Numbered from the stretch's first letter, positions 1-13,810 are shown. The stretch is 64,000 nucleotides of DNA from Tetrahymena elliotti 4EA (GCA_000231825.2 JH720296.1:868001-932000); one strand, 5' to 3'. The notes: generated by a model from the letters alone, not told the origin. Program-made: numbers and translations.

Positions 1-1849
1 AGGGAATAAATAAATAAGAAGGTAGCTAGGAGAAGGGGAAAATATAAAAATTAAAGAAATATTTGGAAAGGCAAAGAAACAAAAATGAATGAATAAAAAC
101 CTGTTTAGTATAGGAGATGGAGTTTCTGAAAGTACCTAAAGATCGCTTAGCTTATCTTCATTAGTTTTACTGTTTCTGAGCTAAAAATTGAATTTGTTTA
201 TCATCTTAACATCATTCAGTTTTTCTTTTTTAAAATAAAATTTGTTTAATACTTGTAATTAAAAACAAGATCATTAAGAAAGAATTTATCTATTCACTTT
301 AAAAAAATGTCCTAAAACTAGCTTTATTGGGGCAATAATACAAAGACCTAATGATAATTATTTGTAATTGGATTTAAAAAGTAAATATTCCAGGTTAGCC
401 ACTAGTCTAGGTAATTAAAATTCTAAAAATTTGCATTAAATGCCTGCAAAGTGAGTGATAGATATTTTTTTGGATTGTACCTGTGATACGAACGAAATCT
501 GTTTATTGAGCCTCTTCCTCTCTTTCGGGAGAACTCTTTTCTACTTAAATGTCTTTATTTTTTTCAATATCCATTTTTTATTCACACAAATTTTGTTTTT
601 TTGTTATTGATGTTTTATTTGAAAGTCAAAAAAATGTTTTTAAAACTTTATTTTGCAATTAAAATGAAAAGAATCTTTTTATCTACGATTTTTTTGAAAG
701 TACTGCAGTGATTAATTAATCAATCAATATGTTATTATTGCAGTTATTGTTGATATGGACAACGATGATGATGATGATTTGATTAACTGATAGAATGGAG
801 TATTAGTTAATTAGAATATATTTTATAAAATATAAAATGAATGAAAAATTGTTATTTAGCTATATATATTAAATCTCTATTTTGAACAGAATATAGATGA
901 TTTGCTTATTGCCTTGCCTATTTATTTTGTTTTATTCTTTGTATTTTATCACAAATCTAAATTAGATTATTTGTTTGCTTTTTCCTGCTTTTTTTCCTAA
1001 CTATTTGAGAGATAGCTCAGCCTTTTTTTTCTAAAAAACTTTCTTTTTAATTTTTTTAAAATTATAAATATAATAATTTCCTTTCACTCTCTTCCCTGTT
1101 CTTCATATTACTAATTTTGGCTAAAAAAATATTATTTGATTATTAGACAATAATTATAAATAAAAAAAACAACTCTATTAATTTGCACATGTAATTCAAT
1201 CTATAACTTTTCTCAATAAACTCTATAAATTAAATACATTTCTTACTAATTTATTAATTCAAAATTAAATCCAACTAATTTTTCAGTTTGTTTTTAAATT
1301 TAGAAATATCTTCATTTTGTCTTTCTAATACAATATGAATAAAACCATTATTAAAAATACATAATTTTTTTAATATTTTCTAGACATTTAAGAAATATTA
1401 ATTGTAGTGAAATCATGATTTAATACAGTAAAAAGATTAGTGTAAAGATCTAAATTTTAGTTTTATTTCTATTACTCTAAATAAAAATAAAAATTTTTTA
1501 TGCAAGAAATTTTGATTTAAAATAATTTCTTAAAAATATAATGATTTACTATTTTGTATTTAGCTTTAATAGAAAATGTTAATTTATAATTTGAAATTTA
1601 GCAGTTGATGAAGATATCTATTTCAAAGAAATAAAAAAAATGCAAAATATTTAATGAAAATTTATTGTTGTAAACATATTATGTTTAGTTAGTTAATAAT
1701 ATTCAATCGAAATTTCAAAGCAAAACAAACAAACAAAAAATCAAAATTTTAAATAAAAATAATTCAAAATTACTAAATTATATAGAAGTACTGTAATTAC
1801 AAAATATAAATTTAGAATAGCTTTTTATAGTTTAAACGAAATCAAATAA
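1..1849. other. AT-rich non-coding stretch upstream of the pseudokinase-MORN gene
   Basis: I see no convincing gene here. The first 138 bases on the plus strand stay open to a TGA under the ciliate code and give a basic peptide ending in RRWSF. This could be the last exon of a gene entering from the left, but the support is weak. Around 466-545 the base composition is less AT-rich than its surroundings, and a short hairpin can be drawn (CTCTC, loop, GGGAG near 510-525). The rest is T- and A-run rich, as expected of ciliate intergenic DNA and the promoter and 5' UTR of the next gene. Confidence 0.5.
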
Positions 1850-4800
1850 ATGGGTAATTAAAACTCTGATGCAAAAGAGCATGCAGATGAGCATTCTCAA
1901 CTGATGGAAAATTACAATACTATAAAAAATATATAGGATGATAAGTATGGTGAAGGTGTTCTAATGCAAAATAAAGTAACTGGAGCATACTGCTTATTAA
2001 AAGAATATAACTCTACTGATGATTATGAATTTGAAAAATAATATTCAAAATATAAGAAAAGATAAGAGTTAAAGCATGATAACATTGTGATGCTTTTAGG
2101 TAATAATTATTTTTATTTTAAATATCATGAGTATTTATAAATTTAGCTGATATAATTTAAGTAAATTCTTAAACTATTTTAGCAGTATGGGCATATTAGA
2201 TTGAGTCAAGCATATCATTTTTTTAGAGAAAATAAAAATTGTTTAAATATTCAAATATAACAATTAGGTATTGCATAAAAGAAGGAATCATAGCTATGTA
2301 GCACATTTTATAAATTATATGTTCTTTACGAATATGTAAATGATAATTTAGAGCAACATATTTAGCTTCATCAATAAACTGGTTAAAATTTTACTGAAAA
2401 TGAATTGTGGGACTTTTTGACTTAAAGCGTTTCAGCCTTAAGCTATTTACAGTAAAAAGGGATTACTCATTAGAATATCAAACCTTCTAATATTTTCTTT
2501 GACTAAAATAAATTTATTAAGATAGCTGACTCTCAAGTTATTCAATAAATGAATACTTTTTCTTTAGTTGCCACTAACCCAAAAGAGCCCCCTAAAAATT
2601 CTTATATTTCTCCTGCCTTGATAGAGGTACTTTTTATCAAATATAAGTATTATTTTTTAGCAATTTTTAAATATCAATACAGGCTTTGACATAAAATAAT
2701 TGGTCACCAAATCACGATACCTCCAAAAGTGATATCTTTAGTTTGGGAATGACTATCTTAAGTGCTGGTTTGCTTGAAGATCTTGACTGTTGTTACAGTT
2801 TTTATCCTGAGCCAGTATTCTAAGAAGATACTTTTAAATAAAAATTTAATTAGTTCAAGTCAAACTATAGCAGTAAATTAACCAATATCTTAGGAATAAT
2901 GACATCTTTGAGTGAAGAAACAAGACCTGATTTTAATTAGCTATGGAACTAATTACAACAATTCCAAACAAAAAATATCAATTAGCCAAGCAACAATTAT
3001 GTATTTTTTTTTTTCAATTAGAATAAATTTAAATTTTTACAATTTGCTTTTGAATATTGTTGTTTACATTTTTTTATTTATAAAATTAGGGAGTAAATGA
3101 AAAAGACTCACATAATCTTTAATTTTTAAATGTTAGTGAAAATCATAAAAATAATTATAATTAATTAGATGTTGTTGGGTAAAATAATTAAAAAATGAAA
3201 TAATCTCCCAGCACATAACCAAAAATAGTCAATGAAGACAATGAAAATGTTGTTGATGATGATGTAGAAGATTCAGTTGATTAGATAAAAAGATAGAATC
3301 CCAAAAATTACAATAAAAACTATGCTGAAAAGTAGCAATTTAATTAATTTGCTTAAAATTAGCAAGAAGTTAGAGCTCCAGCAGTACCTTAGAGATCAGC
3401 ATCCTAGTCACGTTTATTGTAAGAGGGAAGTAATCCTCTTAAAAATAGTAACCATAACTTGTAAAATATAAATAAAACTAGTTATGCTCCTAAATAAACT
3501 AGCAATATTTTACCACCTAATATTCAAACTATTTCAAATAATGCCAACAATAATATAGCTTTAAAAGTATATCCTCCTGCTCCTCCTGTAAATTCAACCA
3601 TATCAATACCTAGTCATCCTATGATTAAAGATTTAGAAAGTCTCTAATCTTTATTTATGAATGTGAAGACTGTTTATACTTGTAAAACATTTCCCGATGA
3701 GAATACTGGAGCTATTGATAGAGGAACTGTGCGCTAAGGAGAAGCAGAATAATTCTTACAATCATAACAAAAAAATATAAACAGCTAATATAATTTAGAA
3801 AACACAAATAACATTAGTATCCATTAAAACTAATAATAAGCCCATAATAACAGTTAATAAAAAGCTTCAAGCAGATCTAGCAGTTTCTATAATAATTAAT
3901 CTAATCAAAATAACCATAATAATTTGAATGGAAACATGAGAAGTGGAAGCAGTGCAAACTTACATTCAAATACTCATATCGCAAGTAACTTATAACCTCA
4001 TAGTTAAGGAAACAATTATGGAACTATGCATAGAAATAATTCTTTCCACAATAACAGCTAAATAAATTCTTCATTGTTAAAAGATCACAATATTTAGAAT
4101 CTAAATGATATTTCAAATATTCACAATTACTCAAACATTGATGACTTTAAAATTAGTAATCAATAATCAAATATCTTTAATAATAACCCAAAACTTTAAT
4201 AACAAGTGACTTCGACAACACCTTACAAAGCTCAAAATTAATATTCATAAGAAAACAAAACCAAGTTAGATGATTTGCAAAGTATCAAAATTGTCTCTTA
4301 ACAAAATAAAAGTTTCAGTAATAGCTTTTATGAAAATAATCTAAAAAATTAAAAAAATGATATCAGCTCTAACAATTTGAATATAATCCATTCTACTCCA
4401 TCAGCAGCCATAAATAATAACAATAATTTATCATCTTACTTACCTTAATACTAAGCCAAAAGTATTAATTTGGCATCAAACAATACTTCTGTAAGTAACA
4501 TTAACAATATTTAAAAACCATCAGATATATCTTACCCTTTGAGTTAATAGTTTACTGTTCCTTAAGTGGCAGCAAATGATGGCAAAAATCTTCTTACTAA
4601 TTTTGAAGAACTCAAATCAAAACTTTAAGAAGCTGAATTAAAAGCAAAAGTAGAATATGAATCTAAGTATGGATAAATAAATTCTAATTAAACATCAAAC
4701 TATGGTACTGTAATTAAATAAACAAATGATTACCCACAAAGTTTTGATTACCAAATGCAGTATGGATAATAAGATTCTAACAGTAATTTATTTCATAATT

Positions 4801-5896
4801 AATATTAAAAATTAAAATTTTTTCTTGAAAATTAGAAACTAACAGTAATATTGATGACATTATCAAGAAATATGAAATTAAAAGCAATATCAATAGTAAC
4901 AGTAATGATAATCATAACACTTCTTATCAGAATTTTAATTAAAGCTAAAGTAGTGATGGAGATTAAGTATAAAAAAGATTTTAATAATCACAATTTAGAA
5001 CATAAGAAGGATAAAATCATAATTCAAGTATCTAATAAAATATTTCTAAGAATTTTTCATCTCAAATGGTAAATGAACCAGAAGAACAAGTAAAAAAATA
5101 AAAGTAAGAAATTTAACATTAAAAATAACAGTCAATTAGTGATGCTCCTTTATCTAGAAATATTACCCCTATTTCAAATTCAAAGACAAACATTCTTCCT
5201 GCATATACTCCTGTTACTAATGTTTAAAGTTTCTTAAATTAATCAGTATAGTCTAATTAAAATTATTAACAATTTAGTCCACTGTAATCTTAATAAAACA
5301 ATCAATATTAGCAGTATAAAGCTTAAGAGAATTTACCAAACTTTAATTACTAAAACTCTGAATATAACAATAACAATTAATACTATTCGAATAGATTTAG
5401 TAGCGAAATACCTGAAGTAGTAATAGAAAATTATTCAAACGGTTCAAGATATGAAGGAGAAAAAATGAATGGTTTAAGACATGGATAAGGTAGATTCTAT
5501 TATCAAGATGGCGGTCTCTACGATGGAGAATGGAAAGATAATAAAATGAATGGTAGAGGTGTACTTAGCTATGCAAGTGGTAAAATTGCATATGATGGAT
5601 ATTGGGAAGATGATAGATTTCATGGTTTTGGAGCATTATTTAATGAAAATCCAGCAGATTTACATAATTGTTTTGATTATAGAGATTTTGATTAAGTTGA
5701 CGAATACTGGATTAAGTATGATGGAGAATTCAAAGATGATAATAAGGATGGATTTGGAACACTTTATCTATCTAATGGAGAAAGGTTTGAAGGTAGTTTC
5801 AAAAACGATTTTGTATGTGGTCCAGGATCTTTTTATAAATTAAATGGAGAAAAGATAGATGGAATTTGGTAAAATAATAAATTAATTTAGTCTTGA
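1850..5896 (+). CDS. Pseudokinase-MORN repeat fusion protein
   Basis: Predicted 1245 residues. Exons are 1850-2099, 2211-2626, 2683-3000, 3090-4782 and 4836-5896. The start MGNQNS fits an N-myristoylation signal, so membrane anchoring is likely. Residues about 30-290 form a protein-kinase fold: a glycine-rich loop (YGEG), a candidate ATP lysine at K51 (CLLK) and a C-lobe containing DIFSLGM. The catalytic HRD is HQN (N172), DFG is DSQ (190-192) and the APE region reads SPA, so phosphotransfer is probably lost and a pseudokinase scaffold is inferred. A Q/N/S-rich linker follows to about residue 1090. About five MORN repeats (YDGEW..G.G type) then run to the end. MORN repeats typically bind lipid or organise membrane-cytoskeleton structures. 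The gene is followed by 1.6 kb of non-coding DNA. The exon chain keeps frame throughout; the only doubtful piece is 2100-2210. Confidence 0.85.
2100..2210 (+). other. Ambiguous intron: 111 nt, in frame and stop-free
   Basis: This segment begins GT and ends AG, lies between kinase strands beta4 and beta5, and is AT-rich like the other introns. It is also exactly 37 codons with no TGA, so retaining it leaves the frame intact and lengthens the protein to 1282 residues. I treat it as an intron because removal joins HDNIVMLL directly to YHFFRENK, a compact kinase core. RNA evidence would be needed to settle it. Confidence 0.5.
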
Positions 5897-7531
5897 ACAA
5901 ACAAATTTTGTCTTTTATTTTTTGTCACTTTAATTTCAAATTAAAATATTTTTGTTTATTTTAAGTTTTTATATTTGTTTTATTTCTCTAAATTTATTTT
6001 ATTTCTAATTTGTTTTCATTGATTTATCACACCATTTGTAAATATAAATAATTATTTATTCTAAACTAATATATCCTATAACATGTCAATAAAATTAATT
6101 TTATCGATATAATATAAACTCTCATAAAACCTCTTATTCTTTTTAATAAATTAAATGGAAAAGAGAGGTAATAAATTACTGTTATTCTTCATATATTAAG
6201 ATCAGAACTCACAAATTAAAACTGTGACTTAGTTGCTTTAATAAAGTGAGTTTTAAAATTTCAAAAAAGTGTCCATAATTTTTGAAATGATAATCTTTTA
6301 TCATGCTATTGTTGGGATTGATTTGTGTATAATAAGTCAGCTCATCTCCTCTTTAATAATAATTACTTTGTAGATTATTATTTGTAAAATTAACGCAAAA
6401 AAATATTTCTTCAATGATTTTATTTTTATATGAGAATTTAATTTTGAAATATTCAGCTTCCAAAATCTGTTTTTTTTTTTTTATCTGCCTGAACTTTATT
6501 GATAAATTTTTTTGAAATAAATTTTAATTATGTAAAAATCGAAAAATATTAAGTTTATTTAATAATTTTAACATTAAATAGAAATTTAAGATTCATTTTT
6601 TGACAAAATTTTAGCTTCAGAAGCAAGCTAATTTATTAAATTTTGAGTAATAATGTTTAAATTTTTTACACTCCATTTAATGATATTTAATGATGTGTTA
6701 TTTTCTTTGAAAAAATGTATTGCTTGAAAAAAATTTTGACATTAATAATTTTTCCTCACTTAATTAAGATTTTTAAAAAATTAAATATATAAATTAATAA
6801 ATTTAATTTTCACAAATTTACCTCTAATTATATACTTTCATTTTAAATTAAAATATTTTTTTCTTCAAGCTAAAAAATTAATTAATTTTCTTAAAATTAT
6901 TTTCTTGAATTTTTCTCAGCAAGATTAATCTTTTTTATCTGTTAAAATTAGAATTTACCTCTAGGCTAGATTGGTTTAAAATTCAAGAATATATTTAATG
7001 AATTAGTTTAATTAATAAATAATATCTACCTAATTAGTATATTCTATAAAAATGCAGAGCTTTTAATAAACTTAATGCAATTTAAAATATATTTTTTATA
7101 AAATAATGTTCTTGTAAAAGATATTCTTAGTTTTAAGCTTTTATTTTATCTTAAATTACATGATTTATTTCTTTTGAGAACTACTTTGAATTTTTAAAAT
7201 TATGTTAAATAAAATTTTTTTGATGTTTTTAAAGATATAATTATCACAAAAAAAATGTTACACAGTACTGTTGATATGTAAAGTAATTTATTGATTGCAA
7301 ATAGTGTTTGATACTATTAAAATCACCAGATTTTTTTGATAAATCTGCTTTTACTTTTTAAGAAATAATTACTTGTAACGTAGAATCAATTGAATAGAAA
7401 TCAATCATTTGATTTACTCTAAAAAATTTGAGATTTTGTTTTGAAGTATTTAATTTAATGTGTTTATAAGGATAGGATTCATAAATCATAAAAAATTAAT
7501 AAATTTTGTGATTAAATATACTTTTAAGGCT
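5897..7531. other. Intergenic AT-rich stretch
   Basis: No open frame with coding character on either strand. It holds homopolymer runs and a small possible hairpin near 7327-7347 (CAGATTT and AAATCTG around a 7-nt loop). It presumably contains the 3' UTR of the MORN gene and the promoter of the gene that follows. Confidence 0.6.
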
Positions 7532-9988
7532 ATGACATCTAATGTAAATAATTTAAAGCTAGATTTTAACAAAATTTCAAGTGTCCATTTCTTCAAATCT
7601 GAGGACTAAAGTCCTCTTGAAACTCCCACTAATAGTGAAAAAGATTAATAAGATGAATAGCTCTCTCCATTAAAGAAAAAGGCTTTAATGTTTTATTCTA
7701 GACTAGGGAAATCAATAGATTTTGCCAATTCACCTAAGGATTTCATGCAAACACAAAAACCATAGCTTTTATAAAAAATAGATATTGTAAATACTTATAA
7801 AGTGAAACATTTATAAAATGGAATACAAAAGGAACAGAAATATGAAGCTGTAAATGGTTCAAATAATTAATTTAAATTAAACTTTGGATATAATTCTGTA
7901 CTACCTCAAAAAAATTTAGTTGAAAATGATTATCTTACTCATTCTCTTTAGCTTGATTTTCGCAAGCCTTATTAACAACAGCAATAGTAATAATAATAAT
8001 AAACTTAAACTTTTATTCATTCTCATGTCAGTAGTGCTACCACTCTATCTACTTCTATAAGATTTGGTTGTGATTAAGAAATAGCAAATAAGAGTTAATT
8101 TTAATCTTGTGCTAGAAATGGCAAAAAACACTCTTCATTGAAATTCTAGCACTAAATTACAAATAATTAACAATAGATTTAATAAGATAAATTAGAAAAG
8201 TATAGTTAATAAAGACACTTAATTATAAACGCAAAAAAGTAAATATCTGCTATTGATACTGATTAATAATTAAACAATGGATTAAGTATTTTCAAAAATG
8301 AGTTCATACAAAAAGTAGCATCTTTAACCTCCATTTAAAGCCCAGATGTAAGTTAAAGAAATTCTTTCTCAACATTTATATCACAGTAAAACTAGAAACA
8401 ATAGTAATAAGACCCAGTTACTTTCTAAGACCATACTAATTTTGTTTTAAAGAGAAAACCTTAAAATTTATAGGAAAAGAATAATTATTTATCAAGTAAA
8501 ACTAGATTGAAATATGATTATTTAAATTAAGAATAAACACCCAATAGCCAAGCATAAAAAAGTACAATAGAATTCAAAAATTAATCCACCCTTATTTTAA
8601 AAAATCATCACTAAAACCAAAGCATCTCTAACAGCTCAAACATAGTCAATTATTTCATTCAGCAAGCACAATCTCCTTCAAAAACTCAAAAATATAAAAT
8701 ATAAACATTTAATAATAAACAGGCAAATTCTTCAAGTAATCTAGAAGATAATTCATATCTTTTAAAATAGAATTCTTTTTCAGAGTAAATTAAAAAAAAT
8801 TTATCTCCAACACAAAGTATGTCTCAATTAGATAAGTCTGAAAAATCTACTTAATCCCCAAAATCAGCTATTGAACTTACTGGATTACCCCTAAGACTGA
8901 ATAATATGCAGAATGAAAGAAGAATTAAATTGTTTTAATTCAATAATTAATTTTATCCATCTAATCCTAGTAAATAAGGCAACAGTTTATCTCCTTCTCG
9001 TTCAAAGACTAATATTGTTTAAACTAAAATAAATGAAAATCTTGAATAATAAAATTCAAATAAATAAGTTAAAAAAAACAATATTTTATATTCAAAATTA
9101 AATTCAATTCATAATAAGCAGAAAGAGTAAAATTAGAATGATAATGAAGAAACTATACTCCAAATTTACCCTGAGCCTTAACAAATTATAAAAGCTCCAT
9201 TATAGATGTCTTCGTTTGAAAATTTGAGTTAAAAAATAAAGAATTCATCATTGACAACAATTCAGAGTATGATAAAAAAAGAAGTTAATAAAATTTAAGA
9301 TATTACAATAACAGCAGATTCATTTAATAAAGGAAGTTAAAATGCTTAGACTTTGAATTAGTCTGATCTATAGATTAGTTAAAAATAAAAAAATGATAAT
9401 TTTTACTTTAACAGTAATTTTCTCTATAAATAGAATTAATAGTAGCCTCAAAAAATTATTATTATTGATCAAAAAGAAAAAGAATTTTCTCCTGAAGCTA
9501 GAAATACAGTCTTATAATTATCTTAAATTAATCAAAGATCTTCCAACTTTAACTAAAATTCACAATTTGAAGATGCAAATGACTCTCCTTCCAGAAGATT
9601 AAATTCAATCTAATTATAAAATATTGAATAAAGATATAAAGTAAAAGATTTAATTTAATAAAGAAGTTTATCATAAATCTAACTAATCAATAGCAGATAA
9701 TCTTTCACTTATATAAATGGGTCTCTGAGTAACACTCCTTAACAAAAATTTTCTGAACTAAAATCTGATAACACCTTTAGTGATTTAGTATTCTAAAATT
9801 CTAATCCAAAAAACTCCAATTTTTAAATTGGTGCTAGTGTTACACCAAAAAATTAAGATCCTGAAAAAAATAGAAAAATTCTAAAATGTTTATTCCTAAA
9901 AAACCCTCAAGATAGTCCTTTCAAATTAATCCAAAAATAAAGAAAGATAAAAGGTTCGAATAATGATTAACTACAAACACAAAATTGA
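7532..9988 (+). CDS. Q/N/S-rich hypothetical protein
   Basis: Single uninterrupted frame of 819 codons (818 residues) from ATG at 7532 to TGA at 9986-9988 under the ciliate code. I do not recognise the family. The sequence is dominated by Gln, Asn, Ser and Lys, with a run of nine Gln near residue 150 written as a mixture of CAA, CAG, TAA and TAG. No membrane segment, zinc-binding cluster or catalytic motif is visible. Scattered SP and SPS motifs could be phosphorylation sites. The Q/N bias suggests a largely disordered protein. The coding call rests on length, on the sharp change of composition at both ends, and on the absence of TGA over 2.4 kb. Confidence 0.75.
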
Positions 9989-10733
9989 TATTTAAAATAT
10001 CGAAATAAATTTATTAACTATTTTACCTAAATTATTTATTTAAGATTTATCCATTATAACCAAATACTTTGAAATAAATTCTAATAAAATCCTAATTTTA
10101 ATTGAATATTAAAATATTTATTTAAAATTACCATCAGTTCTCTAAGTTAATGTGATCAAAAAAGAAAAAAAATTTAAGAAAAATATCACTTTAACTTAAC
10201 TTAGTATCACCTTAATTTATAAATATCTATTTTTAAATATTAATTTTCTTAATTATTTTATAATATCAATCCACTTTAATTTTTCACAAATTATTATTTA
10301 AAGTTTTTTAGATAGAAAAAAATAATCTCTGTTTTGTAACTAAAAGTAAATAATTGAATTTAAATTTTAATTAAAAATTATTACATTTGATTTTTAGTTT
10401 CAAAATAAACAGTTTGTTAAAAAAAATCCTTTCTTAACTTTCTCTTTAAGATATAAATATGGAAGATAGAATTTCAACTAATGATATAATTTTACAGCTA
10501 AACAATAGAAATATTAAATTTTTGAAAATCTTCTTTTATATGAGAAGAAAAGAATTTGAAACAAAGTAAAGTTAATCTTTGAGAGGAGATACGAAGGTGA
10601 AATTTAATGAGAAGATAAAACGAATTATAAGCTATTTTAAGATCAGAAAATAAAATATGTAGGTTGAACTGAGTAGTTTTGTTTAATATATAATATAAAT
10701 AATTCTATAACTTTTTAACAAATGAATATTATT
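9989..10733. other. Intergenic stretch containing one small ORF
   Basis: Separates the Q/N-rich gene from the convergent minus-strand gene. Apart from the 88-codon ORF listed separately, I see only AT-rich DNA. Confidence 0.5.
10459..10725 (+). CDS. Small ORF of doubtful coding status
   Basis: ATG at 10459 to TGA at 10723-10725 gives 88 residues beginning MEDRISTNDIILQ. It is rich in Lys, Arg, Ile and Phe, with no recognisable motif. Open frames of this size are common by chance when TGA is the only stop in AT-rich DNA. In its favour, it is slightly richer in purines and G than the flanks. It ends 9 bases from the stop of the convergent gene. Confidence 0.2.
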
Positions 10734-13700
10734 TCATATAATAATTTCTGCTATATTTACACCCTTGAAAATATCTTTGATGAGATCTTTTATAGCTTCT
10801 CTTCTGTAGGAAATATTTTATAAAGTAGGATAAAATTAGTAAGCAATTTGCTCACCATCTTCATCAGTAAGCTCTGATACATATTATATTTTTTCTGCTA
10901 AAACAGGATCAAATATATATTTAACTAGAAGACTTTTAATACTATCTTTTGATAATTTTTTAGAAGCACGACAATCCAAAATACCTTCTTCAATAACATC
11001 AAATATGTAATTTAATATACGACAAACGACTCTAAGCTTTTCAAGGAAAATAGGAATGTTTTCTATGAAGATTTCTCTGAAATTAGTATGAAGATTAATA
11101 TTCTCTAAAATAATTCTTCTAACTTATTTTAGATAATCCATGGGTTGATCACGTTCGTTGAGCATAGATTCAATATGTAAATCATGCTAATTCAAGACAA
11201 TAGAATCTTATTAATTTTATTATATTTAGTTCAAAAGCTTTAATAAGAGGGGAATATCACGATTGAATAGAGAATGGAAATATTTATTTTTATATTCTTC
11301 TTTTAACTCAAATTTTAAACTATACGTGTTAAAATTTTATGTGTGCTAGCTGTTGTTACTATGATTACTGTAATATAAATTGCTGTTTCCTTGGTTAGTT
11401 TTAAAGTTTTACTAAGCCACTTCTTCAAGAGCAGACTCAAAAATATTATCAGAATCTAAAATAGGATGAGAAATTTAATGCTTAATATACTCTTTTATAC
11501 TATCTTTTTCCATAGGACCAAATATTTGTAAATAATTAATGATAAGTTTTTGCACTTTCATGTATGCATGGTTGCGATAATTTGCCTTAGATTCATAACT
11601 TTTTAATTGTTCTTACCAATTTGCATTCACATTTAAATAGCATATGTCATTTTCAAGTAGCTACAATAAAAATGCAATATCACTACTCATATAGATCTTA
11701 AAATCATTATATTCTTCTGCATCTTTTTACCATCTCTAAACTATAGAATCACAAAGACTGTCTCCACCACCTAAAAGAATCATGAATTATAAGGCCAACA
11801 AAACTTCATCATATTTCTAAATTTAATTTAAATAATAAAATGAATTTCAAAGAAATAACTAAACAATAATAAATTATTCTTTTTTTTGATGGATTTTGAG
11901 AAAATAAATTCTTGCAGTTGATTTAGTTAAATAACTATGCAATTGTTAACGTGTTTAGTTTTTTTATTAAAAAAATAATGATTGATTACCTTTCCTTCAG
12001 GAGAATAGAAGAAATTTTTGAATTCAGTAAAAGTGAGAATCAAATGATTTGATTGGGTGCAGCTCTTTTCTAACATAGAAATGAAAAGTTCTTTCATGAA
12101 AACATAATTTTATAATAAAGATGAGAATGACTTAATTATGAAAAATCTTTCTTAATCATCAGCAAAGGGAATTGATGATATGAAATTCTAATTAATATTC
12201 TTCATATGAGGAACTTCTTGCATTGAATTTAAGACTAAATGAAGGAATAAAGTTGTTATTGATAAATCTGTTTCTAGCTGTTGATATCCTTTAAGCTTAT
12301 CATCTCTACGAATTTTATGAATCCAGCGGACTTCCTAAAGATAAAATGGACCTACTTGGGGGATTAAAGCTTTGTTTTGAGAGAGGAAAGAAGTCAATAT
12401 TTTTTAAATCCATGTAGAACATTTAGCACGAATTAATATTATATCAATGTTAAAAGTCATCCAATTAACTAAATCAACTATATTAGAATTGCTTACTGTT
12501 GTAGTTTCATTTGTCTCTTAAAAGGCTAGGGATTTCAATAGCAACTCTAAAATATCATCTCTATATTCTAAGAAGAATTTTTAATTATTCTAACGATTTT
12601 CTATGATATTCATGATGATTTAGAATAAATTGTGAAGAACCTTTTCTAAATCTTATAGATCACTACTGCTTTTTTATGATAATTAACAAAGGTTTTCTAT
12701 GATTCTAAATGCAAATCCTTCTTAAATCATCTGTTATGCACAATTTTAACTTAATCCACTGCTTAGAATTCTACAAATTGGTGAAGGAATTAATTTCTTT
12801 CTATGTTCGTTTTGGTGAGTGTATTAAACTGAACCTTGAGATTTTAAGTTTTGAGTTTAAAGAGAGGATCCAGGACCACCTTTAGTTATGTTATAGTTAG
12901 ATTACTGTAGAGAAATATCCTATCTATGTGAAATATGCACATTGTGATAATTATGTTAAGTGCTTTCATCAGATCTACTTGTAGAGAGTTCATTTAGAGC
13001 TTAGCTAAAATTACTATCTATACAAGAAACAAAACTAATATTCTTTGCTATGCACATCTACAAAAAGAATTAAAAGCGACTGTCATAACTAACAAGCATT
13101 TATAAAACAGTACAGAGCTTCTCTTAGGTTTTTATGCTCATAAGCTTAGTGTAGCGAATAATCATTTCAAAATAATTAGTTTCGTATAACTGCTAAGCAT
13201 GAGAAGGTGGAACACTTGATCTGAAATCATTTGTTAAATGTAACAACTCGCTTAATATCATATGATCAAACGTTCTGGCTATGAGGGCTTTTAATAGTTC
13301 GCAGTCATGTTAGTTAGAATATTTAAGTTACTGTAAGAATTAGTCAAATATCATTTCAAAAATATGATCAATCATATACAAATAATTTGATAATGATCTA
13401 AGCCTAATTTGATCTTAAATAAACTTTAAAAACTAATTGAATAGCTCTGCAAATAAATCATAGAATCTGCGACCAAACTCTTTAGCATACTCACCATCAC
13501 TCTTAACTTTAATAAAAAATTTTTCTAGCTTGATTCCTTTATAAATAAACTTGGAAATGAAATAGTTGAAATCTTTAATGATCTTTTTCTCAGTCTCTTC
13601 ACAATTATTCTTTTATTTGACCTCTTTAGGCTTCACAATAAGAGACCTATCATAGTTTTATTTGTACTTATTCAAAAAATTGGTAATCACTTCTTCCTTT

Positions 13701-13810
13701 TTTATGTTATACTTTTAGTAAACCCAATACGAAACTCCAACTAAACCTGCTATGCCTATACTACCTCCTAACATAAGCCATTTCTTTTCTAACTTCAATG
13801 AATGAAGCAT
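10734..13810 (-). CDS. Hypothetical protein with one N-terminal membrane anchor
   Basis: Predicted 967 residues in two exons: 13810-11990 and 11816-10734, with an intron at 11817-11989. Start MLHSLKLEKKW is followed by a hydrophobic segment at about residues 11-30 (MLGGSIGIAGLVGVSYWVY), which reads as a signal anchor. The remainder is helical-looking, rich in Leu, Phe, Gln and charged residues, with no Cys cluster, P-loop or kinase motif. Residues about 275-345 form a Ser/Gln/His-rich insert. The layout (short tail, one membrane helix, long helical domain) would suit an organelle outer-membrane protein, but this is only an inference and I do not recognise the family. Its 5' end faces the B-box gene across 1.46 kb. 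Both splice sites are canonical on the minus strand and the frame is continuous. Confidence 0.8.

Noticed and set aside
4851..5843. Standard-code frames on the plus strand
   Set aside because: They are out-of-frame fragments inside the last exons of the pseudokinase-MORN gene.
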